From Paracoccus thiocyanatus (GTDB lineage: Bacteria > Pseudomonadota > Alphaproteobacteria > Rhodobacterales > Rhodobacteraceae), in assembly GCF_900156255.1 (NCBI RefSeq), contig NZ_FTMK01000019.1:1-54094 (forward strand): a stretch of DNA of 54,094 bases, written 5' to 3'. The notes under the pieces were generated by a model, which was given only the letters and a program-made list of their open reading frames with translations, did not search any database and was not told the DNA's origin. Each line of letters begins with the position of its first letter. The first letter of the stretch is position 1. This document shows positions 24,697 to 33,739 of the stretch, in pieces. A program made the position numbers and the translations under genes.

Positions 24697-24723
24697 ATCC
24701 CGGCCCCCGCGGCCGGGATTTTT
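24697..24723 (+). terminator. ssb terminator
   Basis: ATCCCGGCC (24697-24705)/GGCCGGGAT (24711-24719) with a five-base loop and a T run, directly after the ssb stop. Confidence 0.88.
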
Positions 24724-24758
24724 CGTTCCAGGGACCGCATCTTCCGGCCGGCGCCAAA

Positions 24759-24791
24759 CTGGCCCCATCTATTCGTGCGATCTGGCTCTAT
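24759..24791 (+). promoter_or_regulatory. Candidate TauR operator: two direct repeats upstream of tpa
   Basis: CTGGCCCCAT (24759-24768) and CTGGCTCTAT (24782-24791) are direct repeats, 8 of 10 identical, 23 bases apart (about two helix turns), 58 bases before tpa. MocR-type regulators bind paired direct repeats, and the repeats described for TauR in Rhodobacter capsulatus start with CTGG. Confidence 0.45.
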
Positions 24792-24849
24792 CCCTTTACC
24801 GCGATCCGGCGCAGTCAGGGGGAACACCCTTGTCCGCAGGAGTCCGGCC

Positions 24850-26226
24850 ATGACGCTTGATCTGAACCCGAATGACATGTCGCATGTGGTCGAGGCCGAC
24901 CGCGCCCATGTCTGGCATCATCTAAGCCAGCACAAGCAATACGAGACCATCGACCCGCGCGTCTATGTCGAGGGCAAGGGGATGAAGCTCTGGGATGCCA
25001 CCGGGCGCGAATTCCTGGACGCGGTTTCGGGCGGGGTCTGGACCGTGAACGTGGGCTATGGCCGCGAAAGCATCGCTGACGCGATCCGCGACCAACTGGT
25101 CAAGCTGAACTATTACGCCGGCGCCGCCGGCACCGTGCCGGGCGCGATCTTCGCCCAGAAGCTGATCGAGAAGATGCCGGGCATGAGCCGGGTCTATTAC
25201 TCGAACTCGGGCTCGGAAGCGAACGAAAAGGTCTACAAGATGGTGCGCCAGATCGCGGCGCGCCACCATGGGCGCAAGTGGAAGATCCTGTATCGCGACC
25301 GCGATTATCACGGCACCACCATCGCCACGCTGGCGACCAGCGGCCAGGACCAGCGCGCCGCGGCCTATGGCCCCTTCCCCGACGGTTTCGTGCGGGTGCC
25401 GCATTGCCTGGAATACCGCAAGCAATGGGACGTGGAAAACTATGGCGAGCGCGCCGCCGACGCCATCGAAGAGGTGATCCTGCGCGAAGGCCCCGATACC
25501 GTGGGCGCCATCGTGCTGGAACCCGTGACGGCCGGCGGCGGCGTCATCACCCCGCCCGAGGGCTATTGGCAGCGCGTGCAAGAGATCTGCCGCAAATACG
25601 ATATCTTGCTGCATATCGACGAGGTGGTCTGCGGGCTTGGCCGCACCGGCACCTGGTTCGGCTATCAGCAATACGGGATTCAGCCGGATTTCGTGACCAT
25701 GGCCAAGGGCGTCGCCTCGGGCTATGCGGCGATTTCCTGCACCGTCACCACCGAGCGCGTCTTCGAGATGTTCAAGGACGCACCCGAGGATGGCATGAGC
25801 TTTTTCCGCGACATCTCGACCTTTGGCGGCTGCACCTCGGGGCCGGTGGCGGCGATCGAGAACATGCGCATCATCGAGGACGAGGGGCTGCTGGAAAACA
25901 CCCTTGCCATGGGCGAGCGCACGCTTGCGAACCTGCGCGCGCTGATGGACAAGCACGCCGTCATCGGCGACGTGCGCGGCAAGGGCCTGTTCTGCGGCGC
26001 CGAACTGGTCGCCGACCGCGCCAGCAAAGAGCCGATGGACGAAAAGCGGGTGCAGGCCGTGGTCGCCGACTGCCTGGCGCAGGGCGTCATCATCGGCGCG
26101 ACCAACCGATCCGTGCCGGGATTCAACAACACGCTCTGCCTGTCGCCGGCGCTGATCGCCACGGCGGACGATATCGACCGCATCACCGATGCCATCGACA
26201 ATGCGCTGACCAGGGTCTTTGCCTGA
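24850..26226 (+). CDS. tpa: Taurine--pyruvate aminotransferase
   Basis: A 458-residue class-III PLP aminotransferase. Family signatures are [48 protein letters not shown] and the PLP lysine in [10 protein letters not shown] (Lys about 286). The sequence pattern and the directly following MocR regulator match taurine:pyruvate aminotransferase, which converts taurine and pyruvate to sulfoacetaldehyde and alanine; another omega-aminotransferase remains possible. AGGAG precedes ATG 24850. The next pathway enzyme, Xsc, which in Rhodobacter follows tauR, is absent here. Confidence 0.8.
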   Translation: MTLDLNPNDMSHVVEADRAHVWHHLSQHKQYETIDPRVYVEGKGMKLWDATGREFLDAVSGGVWTVNVGYGRESIADAIRDQLVKLNYYAGAAGTVPGAIFAQKLIEKMPGMSRVYYSNSGSEANEKVYKMVRQIAARHHGRKWKILYRDRDYHGTTIATLATSGQDQRAAAYGPFPDGFVRVPHCLEYRKQWDVENYGERAADAIEEVILREGPDTVGAIVLEPVTAGGGVITPPEGYWQRVQEICRKYDILLHIDEVVCGLGRTGTWFGYQQYGIQPDFVTMAKGVASGYAAISCTVTTERVFEMFKDAPEDGMSFFRDISTFGGCTSGPVAAIENMRIIEDEGLLENTLAMGERTLANLRALMDKHAVIGDVRGKGLFCGAELVADRASKEPMDEKRVQAVVADCLAQGVIIGATNRSVPGFNNTLCLSPALIATADDIDRITDAIDNALTRVFA

Positions 26227-26230
26227 CCCT

Positions 26231-26284
26231 TGATCCGCGGCGGCATTCGGGGGAGTGATGGACCCCGCCAGCCGCCGCGGATCA
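26231..26284 (+). repeat. 14-bp perfect inverted repeat between tpa and tauR
   Basis: TGATCCGCGGCGGC (26231-26244) and its exact complement GCCGCCGCGGATCA (26271-26284) enclose 26 bases that contain an inner GGGG/CCCC pair. There is no T run, so it is not a standard terminator. The right arm ends 4 bases before the tauR ATG and would hide its ribosome-binding region in RNA. Confidence 0.8.
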
Positions 26285-26288
26285 CCCC

Positions 26289-27773
26289 ATGCCGATTCCC
26301 CCCGACGCCTTTTTCCTGGACCCTGCCGCCGGCCTGCCGCTCCAGGTCCAGTTGCGGCGCCAGATCATCGCCGCGGTCACGGCCGGCCGCTTTCGGCCGG
26401 GCGAAAAGCTGCCCTCGACCCGCGCGCTGGCCCGGCACCTGGGCGTGGCGCGGGTGACGGTGGCGCAGGCCTTCGCGGAACTCGTCTCGACCGATTACCT
26501 GGCCAGCCGCGACCGTTCGGGCCATTACATCTCGGACAGTATCGAGCGGCGGCTGGAGGCCGGCCCCCCGGCCCCCGACACGCCGCGCTTCGACTGGGAC
26601 AGCCAGTTAGAGGGCCGATTCGCGCGCGCGCAGCGTACGGATCGCGAACGCGACTGGCGCGGCTTCGCCTATCCCTTCGTCTATGGCCAGGCCGATCCGG
26701 CGCTGGTCGATCACGCCGCCTGGCGCGACTGCGCCATGCGCGCGCTTGGCCGGCGCGAATTCGACAGCCTGACCGGCGATCTTTACGACGCCGACGACCC
26801 GGAACTGGTCGATCACATCGCCCGCCACATCCTGCCCCGCCGCGGCATCAGCGCCGGGCGCGACGAGATCGTGCTGACCATGGGGGCGCAGAACGCGCTG
26901 TGGCTGGTGGCGCAGGTGCTGCTGCGTCCCGGCACGTCCTGCGCCATCGAAGACCCCTCTTATCCCGGCCAGCGCGAGATCCTGCTGGCCAGCCGCGCCC
27001 GCATCCTGCCGGTCGCGGTCGATGGGCACGGCCTGCCGCCCCAGGCCGTCCCGCAAGGGGTCGCGGCGGTCTTCACCACCGCCAGCCACCAATGTCCCAC
27101 CAATTCCACCATGCCGCTGCCCCGGCGCAAGGAATTGCTGGCCCGCGCCCAGGACCAGGGCTTTGCCGTGGTCGAGGACGATTACGAATTCGAGATGTCA
27201 TTCGCCGGCGCCCCCTCGCCCGCGCTCAAGGCCATCGACCGGGCGGGGGCGGTGATCTATATCGGCTCGTTTTCGAAATCGGTCTTTCCCGGCGTGCGGC
27301 TGGGCTATCTTGTCGCCGATCCGCGCTTCATCGCCGAGGCGCGGGCGCTGCGCGGCATGATGCTGCGCCATCCCCCCGGCCATATGCAGCGCACCCTGGC
27401 GCATTTCCTTTCGCTTGGCCATTACGACGCGCAGGCGAACCGGATGCGCAATGCCTATGCCCGGCGGCGCGCGGTGATGCTGGCCGCCATCGCGCATCAC
27501 CGGCTGACGCTTGCCTCGCCGCAGGCATCCGGGGGGTCCAGCTTGTGGCTGGCCACGCCCGACGGGGTCGATTCGGCGGAACTGGCGGCGCGGCTCAGGC
27601 CGCGGGGGGTGCTGATCGAACCCGGCGCGGCGTTTTTCGCCGATCCCGCGCAGGGGCGGGGGTTCTTCCGCCTGGCCTATTCCTCGATCACCGCCGAGCG
27701 CATTCCCCAAGGCATCGCCTGCATTGCCCAGGCGGTGGGGGAAATCGCCGCGGCAGGCCCCGCCTGCCCCTGA
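26289..27773 (+). CDS. tauR: MocR-type (GntR) transcriptional regulator TauR
   Basis: A 494-residue fusion regulator. The N-terminal GntR winged helix (LQVQLRRQIIAAVTAGRFRPGEKLPSTR, then LARHLGVARVTVAQAFAEL, about 15-80) is joined to a class-I aminotransferase-like domain with YPGQREILL, VEDDYEFEMSF and the PLP lysine in GSFSKSVFPGVRLGYL (Lys about 330). In R. capsulatus TauR activates tpa-tauR-xsc with taurine. The gene starts 62 bases after tpa; ATG 26289 is the first possible start after an in-frame stop and lacks a clear Shine-Dalgarno, so translation may depend on tpa readthrough or on opening the hairpin. Confidence 0.78.
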   Translation: MPIPPDAFFLDPAAGLPLQVQLRRQIIAAVTAGRFRPGEKLPSTRALARHLGVARVTVAQAFAELVSTDYLASRDRSGHYISDSIERRLEAGPPAPDTPRFDWDSQLEGRFARAQRTDRERDWRGFAYPFVYGQADPALVDHAAWRDCAMRALGRREFDSLTGDLYDADDPELVDHIARHILPRRGISAGRDEIVLTMGAQNALWLVAQVLLRPGTSCAIEDPSYPGQREILLASRARILPVAVDGHGLPPQAVPQGVAAVFTTASHQCPTNSTMPLPRRKELLARAQDQGFAVVEDDYEFEMSFAGAPSPALKAIDRAGAVIYIGSFSKSVFPGVRLGYLVADPRFIAEARALRGMMLRHPPGHMQRTLAHFLSLGHYDAQANRMRNAYARRRAVMLAAIAHHRLTLASPQASGGSSLWLATPDGVDSAELAARLRPRGVLIEPGAAFFADPAQGRGFFRLAYSSITAERIPQGIACIAQAVGEIAAAGPACP

Positions 27774-27793
27774 TCCGGCTACTGAACCGGCAA

Positions 27794-27834
27794 TTGACGA
27801 ATCGCTGGCCGGGGCATAGGAACAAATCAGGAAC
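27794..27834 (+). promoter_or_regulatory. SOS promoter with LexA box for imuA-imuB-dnaE2
   Basis: TTGACG (27794-27799), 17 bases, TAGGAA (27817-27822) forms a promoter whose -10 overlaps GAAC-AAATCAG-GAAC (27820-27834), an exact alphaproteobacterial LexA site (GAAC-N7-GAAC). LexA binding here would block RNA polymerase. The box is 14 bases before imuA. Confidence 0.88.
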
Positions 27835-27848
27835 ACATAGCTGAGACC

Positions 27849-28526
27849 ATGTCCGCTCGCCCTTTCCCTATCGGGGTGGCGCCTTTCGGACGGGCGCCAG
27901 TCCCCGCGCGCCCCGAACCGGCCGCGCCCACCCTGTCCGAGGCTTTTGGCACCCGGCCCCTTGCGGGGGCGGCGCCCGGCTTCGTGCTGGCCGCCCTGCC
28001 GCCGGGGCTTGTGCTTTGGGCACAGGACCGGCTGAGCCGGGCCGAGTTCGGCGCCCCCTTCCTGCCCGGCATGGGCCGCGACTTGCTGCGGCTGGACCTG
28101 ACCCGTCCCGTCGATGTGCTGGCGGCGCTGGAAGACGGGCTGCAAGGCCAGGCGCTGGCGGCAGTGGTGGGCGAAATCCATGGCTTTTCGCCGGCGCTGA
28201 ACTTCACCGCCACGCGCCGGCTGGCCTTGCGGGCCGAGGCGGCGGGCCTGCCCTGCTGGCTGATCCGCCATGCCGCCCGGCCCGAAGCCAGCGCGGCGCG
28301 AATGCGCTGGCGGCTGGACCCCCTGCCCTCGGCCCCCGACCCCGACGACCCGCAGGCGCCGGGCGATCCGCGCTGGCTGGCGGAACTGTTCCGGGCGCGC
28401 GGCGGCCCGCCCTCGACCTGGGTGGCGCGCCATGACCGGGCGGCGGATCGTCTCGATTTCTCTGCCTCGGCTGGCGATCGAAAGCTGGCAGAGCCGCGCC
28501 GCGCACCGGGGCGACGCCTGGCCTGA
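27849..28526 (+). CDS. imuA: ImuA, RecA-like mutasome accessory protein
   Basis: A 225-residue ImuA-type protein, first gene of the damage-induced mutagenesis cassette. It resembles the RecA/SulA-like family: LPPGLVLWAQDRLSRAEFGAPFLPGMGRDL, LRLDLTRPVDVLAALEDGL, and LNFTATRRLALRAEAAGLPCWLIRH. ImuA acts with ImuB and DnaE2 in error-prone translesion synthesis. No clear Walker A loop is visible. Its 3' end overlaps imuB by 95 bases in another frame, more than usual for this cassette. Confidence 0.85.
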   Translation: MSARPFPIGVAPFGRAPVPARPEPAAPTLSEAFGTRPLAGAAPGFVLAALPPGLVLWAQDRLSRAEFGAPFLPGMGRDLLRLDLTRPVDVLAALEDGLQGQALAAVVGEIHGFSPALNFTATRRLALRAEAAGLPCWLIRHAARPEASAARMRWRLDPLPSAPDPDDPQAPGDPRWLAELFRARGGPPSTWVARHDRAADRLDFSASAGDRKLAEPRRAPGRRLA

Positions 28527-29952
28527 AGACATTCCCCTGGCGCTGGCCGCGCCCGGCCCGCACGGGCCCGTCATCCATGCCACGAACCGCGCCGCCGAAA
28601 CGGCCGGCACCCGCATCGGCGCCCGCGTCGTGGACAGCCGGGCCATCTGTCCCGTCCTGCGCATCGAGCCGGCCGAGCCGGAACAGGATGCGGCAAGGCT
28701 GGCGCGGCTGGCCTTCTGGACGCGGCGCTGGGGGCCCTACAGCACGCCGGACGGCGATGACGGCATCGTCCTGGACACCAGCGGCGCCGCGCATCTGTTC
28801 GGCGGCGAAGCGGCGATGCTGGCCCAGATCCAGGCCGGCTTTGCCCGCGCCGGGCTGACGGCCGGGCTGGCCCTGGCGCCGACGCGCGGCGCGGCCTGGG
28901 CGCTGGCTCGCCTTGGCCCCGAACGCGCGATCTGCACCGATCCCTTGCCCGCGCTGACGCCGCTGCCGGTCGCCGGGCTGCGGCTGTCGGGGGAAACCCT
29001 GCTGCTTTTGCGCCGGCTGGGGCTCAGGACCATCGGCGACCTGGCCGCGATTCCGCGCCTGTCGCTGATGCGCCGCTTTGCCCGCGCCCAGCCCTGGGAC
29101 AATCCGCTGATCCGGCTGGACCAGGCACTGGGGCGCGCGGCCGAGCCGCTGGACGCGCCCGAGCCTGCGCCCGAATACGCAGCCCAGGTCCGGCTGGCCG
29201 AGCCGGTGATGGACCCATCCGACTGGCTGCCCGGACTGCTGGACGATCTTTGCGCGCAGATGGCGGCGGCGGATCGCGGCTGCCGGCGGCTGTGCCTGTC
29301 GGTCTTTCGCGTCGATGGCGAACGCCGCGACATCCGCGCCGCCATGGCCGCGCCCACGCGCGATCCCGCCCATCTGCTGCGCCTGTTCGACGGCCGGCTC
29401 GGGCGGCTGGACCCCGGCTATGGTTTCGACCTGATCCGCTTGGCGGCCGAGGCGGTCGAGCCCTTGGCCCAAGCCCAGCCCAGCCTGGACGGCGCCGCGC
29501 CCCAGGGGCTGGCGCTGGCGCGGCTGGTGGACCGGCTGGCGGCGCGCTTCGGCACGGCGGCGATCAGCCGCCCGCTGCCGCGCGAAAGCCATGTTCCCGA
29601 ACGCGCCGAAACTCCCGGCCCGCCGCTGGCCGCCGACCCGGCCCCGCCCGCGCGCCCCGACCGGCCGATCCGCCTGCTGAACCCGCCCGAAGAGATCCGC
29701 GTCCTTTACGCCATCCCCGAAGGGCCGCCGGCGCAATTCATCTGGCGCCGCCAGACCCTGCGCGTCGCCCGCCATGCCGGGCCGGAACGCGTCGCCCCGG
29801 AATGGTGGCGCGACCGTCCCGGCACCCGCCTGCGCGACTATTTCCGCATCGAGGACAACAGCGGCCTGCGCCTGTGGATCTACCGCGAGGGACTGGTCCA
29901 TGACGGCCGCGGCGGCACGCCGCGCTGGTTCCTGCACGGGATCTTCGCCTGA
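28432..29952 (+). CDS. imuB: ImuB, inactive Y-family polymerase adaptor
   Basis: A 506-residue Y-family-like protein, starting RRIVSISLPRLAIESW. The DinB-type palm is degenerate: the region where active enzymes have catalytic acidic residues reads DGIVLDTSGAAHLFGGE, but no full catalytic triad is evident, as known for ImuB. A helix-hairpin-helix (LLRRLGLRTIGDLAAIPR) and a little-finger region follow. The role is to bridge DnaE2 to the beta clamp. ATG 28432 lies inside imuA; the stop TGA overlaps the dnaE2 ATG by one base, so the three genes are translationally linked. Confidence 0.9.
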   Translation: MTGRRIVSISLPRLAIESWQSRAAHRGDAWPEDIPLALAAPGPHGPVIHATNRAAETAGTRIGARVVDSRAICPVLRIEPAEPEQDAARLARLAFWTRRWGPYSTPDGDDGIVLDTSGAAHLFGGEAAMLAQIQAGFARAGLTAGLALAPTRGAAWALARLGPERAICTDPLPALTPLPVAGLRLSGETLLLLRRLGLRTIGDLAAIPRLSLMRRFARAQPWDNPLIRLDQALGRAAEPLDAPEPAPEYAAQVRLAEPVMDPSDWLPGLLDDLCAQMAAADRGCRRLCLSVFRVDGERRDIRAAMAAPTRDPAHLLRLFDGRLGRLDPGYGFDLIRLAAEAVEPLAQAQPSLDGAAPQGLALARLVDRLAARFGTAAISRPLPRESHVPERAETPGPPLAADPAPPARPDRPIRLLNPPEEIRVLYAIPEGPPAQFIWRRQTLRVARHAGPERVAPEWWRDRPGTRLRDYFRIEDNSGLRLWIYREGLVHDGRGGTPRWFLHGIFA

Positions 29953-32900
29953 TGCCCGACCGTCACGAACGCCCCCAGTTCCTGCTGCCCCCGGTCGAGG
30001 CCGCGAACCCGCCCGCGGAATATGTCGAACTGGCCGTGACCAGCGCCTTCAGCTTTCTGCACGGCGCCTCGCATCCGCGCGAACTGGCGCTGGCGGCGCA
30101 TCTGATGGGCCATGACGCGCTGGGGATCGCCGACCTGAACAGCCTGGCGGGCGTGGTGCGGTTCCATGCCACGGCGAAAAAGCTGTACCTGCGCCCGGTG
30201 ATCGGGGCGCGGATCGTGCTGGCGGACGGCACCGCCTTCCTGGCCTATCCGACCAACCGCGCCGCCTATGGCCGACTTACCGCGCTGATCACCAAGGGGC
30301 GGCGGCACGATCTGGACGGGAACTGGCAGAAAAAGGGCCGTTGCGACCTGGATCTGGATGACCTGGCCGCCCATGCGCAGGGGTTGCGGCTGATCTGGCT
30401 GCCCGGCGACGACCTGTCGCCCCTGCCCGGCCTTTCCGCGCGCTTGCCGGGGCTGTCCCATGTGGCGGCAAGCCGGCTTTATCGCAGCGACGACCGGGCG
30501 CGGATCAACCGGCTGGACCGGGCGGCGCGGGCCTTGGGGCTCTCTATCGTCGCGGTGAACGACGTGCATTACCACGCCCCCGACCGCCGACCGCTGCAAG
30601 ACGTGATGACCTGCATCCGCGAAGGCACGACCATTGCCCAGGCCGGCTTTTTGCTGGCGCAGAATGCCGAGCGCCACCTGAAATCGCCGGCCGAGATGGC
30701 GCGCCTGTTCGCCGACTGGCCCCATGCCATCCGCGCCACGCGCGAGATCGCCGACAGCTGCCGCTTTTCGCTGGACGAATTGCAATACGAATATCCGCGC
30801 GAAACCGTGCCCGCCGGCCTGACCCCGCAACAGCACCTGGAAAACCTGACCTGGCGCTGCGCCCAAGAGCGCTATCCCCACGGCATCCCGCCACAGGTTC
30901 AAGCCACCATCGGCAAAGAGCTTGGACTGATCGCCCGCAAGGACTATGCGCAATATTTTCTGACCATCCACGAGATCGTGCGCTTTGCCCAGGATGCGGC
31001 GATCCTGCACCAGGGCCGCGGCTCGGCGGCCAATTCGGCGGTCTGCTATGTCCTGGGCATCACCCCGGTCGACCCCGCCAAGCATGAATTGCTGTTCGAA
31101 CGCTTCATCAGCGAAAACCGCAAAGAGCCGCCCGATATCGACGTGGATTTCGAACATGAGCGGCGCGAAGAGGTGATCCAGCATATCTACGAAACCTATG
31201 GCCGCCACCGCGCCGGGCTTTGCGCCACGGTGATCCATTACCGCCCGCGCAGCGCCATCCGCGAGGTCGGCAAGGTCATGGGCCTGTCCGAAGACGTGAC
31301 CTCGGCACTGGCCGACACGGTCTGGGGCAGTTGGGGCAAGGACATGTCCGCCGCCCATCCCGACCAGGCCGGGCTGGACCTGGACGACCCGCTGTTCAAG
31401 CGCACCGTCCGCCTGGCAGAAGAGATGATCGGCATGCCCCGCCACCTGTCCCAGCATGTCGGAGGCTTCGTGCTGACCCAAGGGCCGCTGCCCGAAACCG
31501 TGCCCATCGGCAATGCCGCCATGCCCGAGCGCAGTTTCATCGAATGGGACAAGGACGATATCGACGAATTGCGCATCCTCAAGGTCGATGTGCTGGCGCT
31601 GGGAATGCTGACCTGCATCCGCAAATGCTTTGCGCTGGTCAAGGCGCATTACGGCAAGGCGCTGACGCTTGCGGATTTCGACCATGACGACCCGCCGACC
31701 TATGCGATGCTGCAAAGGGGCGACAGCATCGGCACGTTCCAGGTCGAAAGCCGGGCGCAGATGGCCATGCTGCCGCGGCTGAAGCCCGAAAGGTTCTACG
31801 ACCTGGTGATCCAGGTCGCCATCGTCCGTCCCGGCCCGATCCAGGGCAATATGGTCCATCCCTATCTGCGCCGCCGCGCCGGGCAGGAAGCGGTCGACCT
31901 TCCCGGCCCCGCGAATGGCGACCCGGACGAGTTGAAGAACATCCTGTTTCGCACCAAAGGCGTGCCGATCTTTCAGGAACAGGCGATGAAGATCGCCATG
32001 GTCGCCGCCGAATTCACCCCGGCCGAACTGGACGACCTGCGCAAGGCCATGGCCACCTTTCGCGCGCGCGGGACCATCGGCCGGTTACAGGAACGCATGG
32101 TCGGCCGCATGGTCCAACGCGGCTACGACCGCGATTTCGCCGAGCGCTGCTTCAACCAGATCAAGGGCTTCGGCGATTACGGCTTTCCCGAAAGCCATGC
32201 GGCGGCCTTTGCGCATCTGGCCTATGTTTCGGCCTGGCTGAAATGCCATCACCCTGCGGCCTTCGCGGCGGCGCTCTTGAACAGCCAGCCCATGGGCTTT
32301 TATGCGCCCGCCCAGATCGTGCGCGACGCGCGCGACCACGGCGTCGCCGTGCTGCCGGTGGATGTGAACATCAGCGCATGGGACAATACTCTGGAACCCT
32401 GCGACGGCACCTTCGCCCTGCGCCTGGGCCTGCGCCAGATCGACGGGCTGTCCAAGACGCTGGCCGCCAGGATCACGACGGCACGGGACGGACCCTATGC
32501 CGACCTGGCCGATCTCAAGGCGCGCGCCGGGCTCGACGCCCGCGCCATCCGGCTGATCGCGGCCGCTGACGGTCTGCGCTCGATGGGGCTCGACCGGCGG
32601 GCGGGGCTGTGGCAGGCGCGCGCGCTGCGCGACGCGCCGGACCTGCCGCTGTTCGGGCGCCGCGACGAAGGGAACGAGCCCGCCGTCGCCCTGCCCGCCA
32701 TGGCCTTGGGCGAACAGGTCACGGCCGATTACCAGACCCTGCGCCTGTCGCTGAAGGCCCACCCCCTGCGCTTCCTGCGCCGCAGCCTGGCGGCCCAGGG
32801 CTATGTCGCCGCCGCAGAGCTTGCGCATTTGCCCGACCGCGCGGCGCTGCGGATGGCCGGCATCGTGCTGGTCCGCCAACGCCCCGGCAGCGCCAAGGGC

Positions 32901-33185
32901 ACCTGCTTCATCACGCTCGAGGACGAAACCGGCGTGGCAAACCTGGTGCTGTGGCCAGACACCTTCAGCCGTTTCCGCAAGGTCGCCATGTCCGCTCGCC
33001 TGCTCGAAATACAGGGCCAGGTCCAGCGCGCCGCAGGCGTGACCCATATCGTCGCGCATTGGCTGGACGACCGTTCCGACGCCTTGCTGCGCTTGGCCCG
33101 AGAGGCGCCGGCCGACCTGCCCCAACCCCGGCCCAGCCATCCGCGCCAGATCAGGATGCTGCCGAAATCCCGCGATTTCCACTAA
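29952..33185 (+). CDS. dnaE2: Error-prone DNA polymerase DnaE2
   Basis: A 1077-residue C-family polymerase for translesion synthesis. The N-terminal PHP domain starts YVELAVTSAFSFLHGASHP; the palm has GRGSAANSAVCYVLGIT and the catalytic aspartates in PPDIDVDFEHERREEVI; further blocks are EWDKDDIDELRILKVDVLALGML and GFPESHAAAFAHLAYVSAWLK. The C-terminal OB fold is present (GTCFITLEDETGVANLVLWP). It is the third gene of the LexA-controlled operon and provides the polymerase activity used by ImuB. Confidence 0.96.
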   Translation: MPDRHERPQFLLPPVEAANPPAEYVELAVTSAFSFLHGASHPRELALAAHLMGHDALGIADLNSLAGVVRFHATAKKLYLRPVIGARIVLADGTAFLAYPTNRAAYGRLTALITKGRRHDLDGNWQKKGRCDLDLDDLAAHAQGLRLIWLPGDDLSPLPGLSARLPGLSHVAASRLYRSDDRARINRLDRAARALGLSIVAVNDVHYHAPDRRPLQDVMTCIREGTTIAQAGFLLAQNAERHLKSPAEMARLFADWPHAIRATREIADSCRFSLDELQYEYPRETVPAGLTPQQHLENLTWRCAQERYPHGIPPQVQATIGKELGLIARKDYAQYFLTIHEIVRFAQDAAILHQGRGSAANSAVCYVLGITPVDPAKHELLFERFISENRKEPPDIDVDFEHERREEVIQHIYETYGRHRAGLCATVIHYRPRSAIREVGKVMGLSEDVTSALADTVWGSWGKDMSAAHPDQAGLDLDDPLFKRTVRLAEEMIGMPRHLSQHVGGFVLTQGPLPETVPIGNAAMPERSFIEWDKDDIDELRILKVDVLALGMLTCIRKCFALVKAHYGKALTLADFDHDDPPTYAMLQRGDSIGTFQVESRAQMAMLPRLKPERFYDLVIQVAIVRPGPIQGNMVHPYLRRRAGQEAVDLPGPANGDPDELKNILFRTKGVPIFQEQAMKIAMVAAEFTPAELDDLRKAMATFRARGTIGRLQERMVGRMVQRGYDRDFAERCFNQIKGFGDYGFPESHAAAFAHLAYVSAWLKCHHPAAFAAALLNSQPMGFYAPAQIVRDARDHGVAVLPVDVNISAWDNTLEPCDGTFALRLGLRQIDGLSKTLAARITTARDGPYADLADLKARAGLDARAIRLIAAADGLRSMGLDRRAGLWQARALRDAPDLPLFGRRDEGNEPAVALPAMALGEQVTADYQTLRLSLKAHPLRFLRRSLAAQGYVAAAELAHLPDRAALRMAGIVLVRQRPGSAKGTCFITLEDETGVANLVLWPDTFSRFRKVAMSARLLEIQGQVQRAAGVTHIVAHWLDDRSDALLRLAREAPADLPQPRPSHPRQIRMLPKSRDFH

Positions 33186-33213
33186 AAGACCGCGCAAAAC
33201 CCGTCCCTTGCGG

Positions 33214-33250
33214 GGCATTCTTTCGTGTCCAAATATCCCCGCCGGAGGCC
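33214..33250 (+). repeat. Intergenic repeat, copy 2
   Basis: This second copy of the TTCGTGTCCAAATATCCC motif (22 identical bases at 33218-33239) lies 32 bases after the dnaE2 stop in the same orientation as copy 1 after clpA. It is followed by GCCGGAGGCCGC rather than the long G/C hairpin of copy 1. Confidence 0.7.
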
Positions 33251-33329
33251 GCTGCCCGTCCCACAGGCGCAAGCGCAAACAGCAGCCCCCGGCGGCGCGA
33301 CAGGCCGCAAGACGCAATCCCGCAAATGC

Positions 33330-33360
33330 GAAAACCGCGCCTGTAGGGGGCGCGGTTCCA
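33330..33360 (-). terminator. rpmG terminator
   Basis: Minus-strand stem AACCGCGCC (33349-33357)/GGCGCGGTT (33333-33341) followed by TTTTCGC, 28 bases after the rpmG stop. Confidence 0.8.
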
Positions 33361-33384
33361 AACGCTTTCCGTCAGCGGCAGATC

Positions 33385-33552
33385 TTACTTGATCTTGCCT
33401 TCCTTGTATTCGACATGCTTGCGCACAACCGGGTCGTATTTGTTGACCGTCATCTTTTCGGTCATCGTACGGGCGTTCTTCTTGGTGACATAGAAATGCC
33501 CGGTCCCGGCCGTCGAGTTCAGACGGATCTTGATCGTCGTCGGCTTCGCCAT
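33385..33552 (-). CDS. rpmG: 50S ribosomal protein L33
   Basis: A 55-residue protein starting [19 protein letters not shown], with [20 protein letters not shown] and the C-terminus [14 protein letters not shown], the standard cysteine-free bacterial L33. It is part of the large ribosomal subunit. AGGAG lies 9 bases before the ATG. A single-gene unit with its own terminator. Confidence 0.96.
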
Positions 33553-33739
33553 CTGCTTCGCTCCTGCTGCGGGGCAAAATGCGTCTCGCCAACCCCGTGG
33601 AATTCTCTTGAAGCCCGCCTTTTAGCGGCAGACCGGGCGAAGTCAACCGCGAATCGCCGCGAAATCGGCGGCGTCCCGGCGAAAATCCACCCGCCAGCAA
33701 CCGCCGGCGGGAAATGCATCGGCCGGGCCGAAAAGGAAA

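Noticed and set aside
26255..26300. Alternative start at GTG 26255 or ATG 26258 behind GGGGGAG for the gene after tpa
   Set aside because: These starts are in a different frame from the regulator and would yield only the shadow frame; the GntR/aminotransferase frame starts at 26289.
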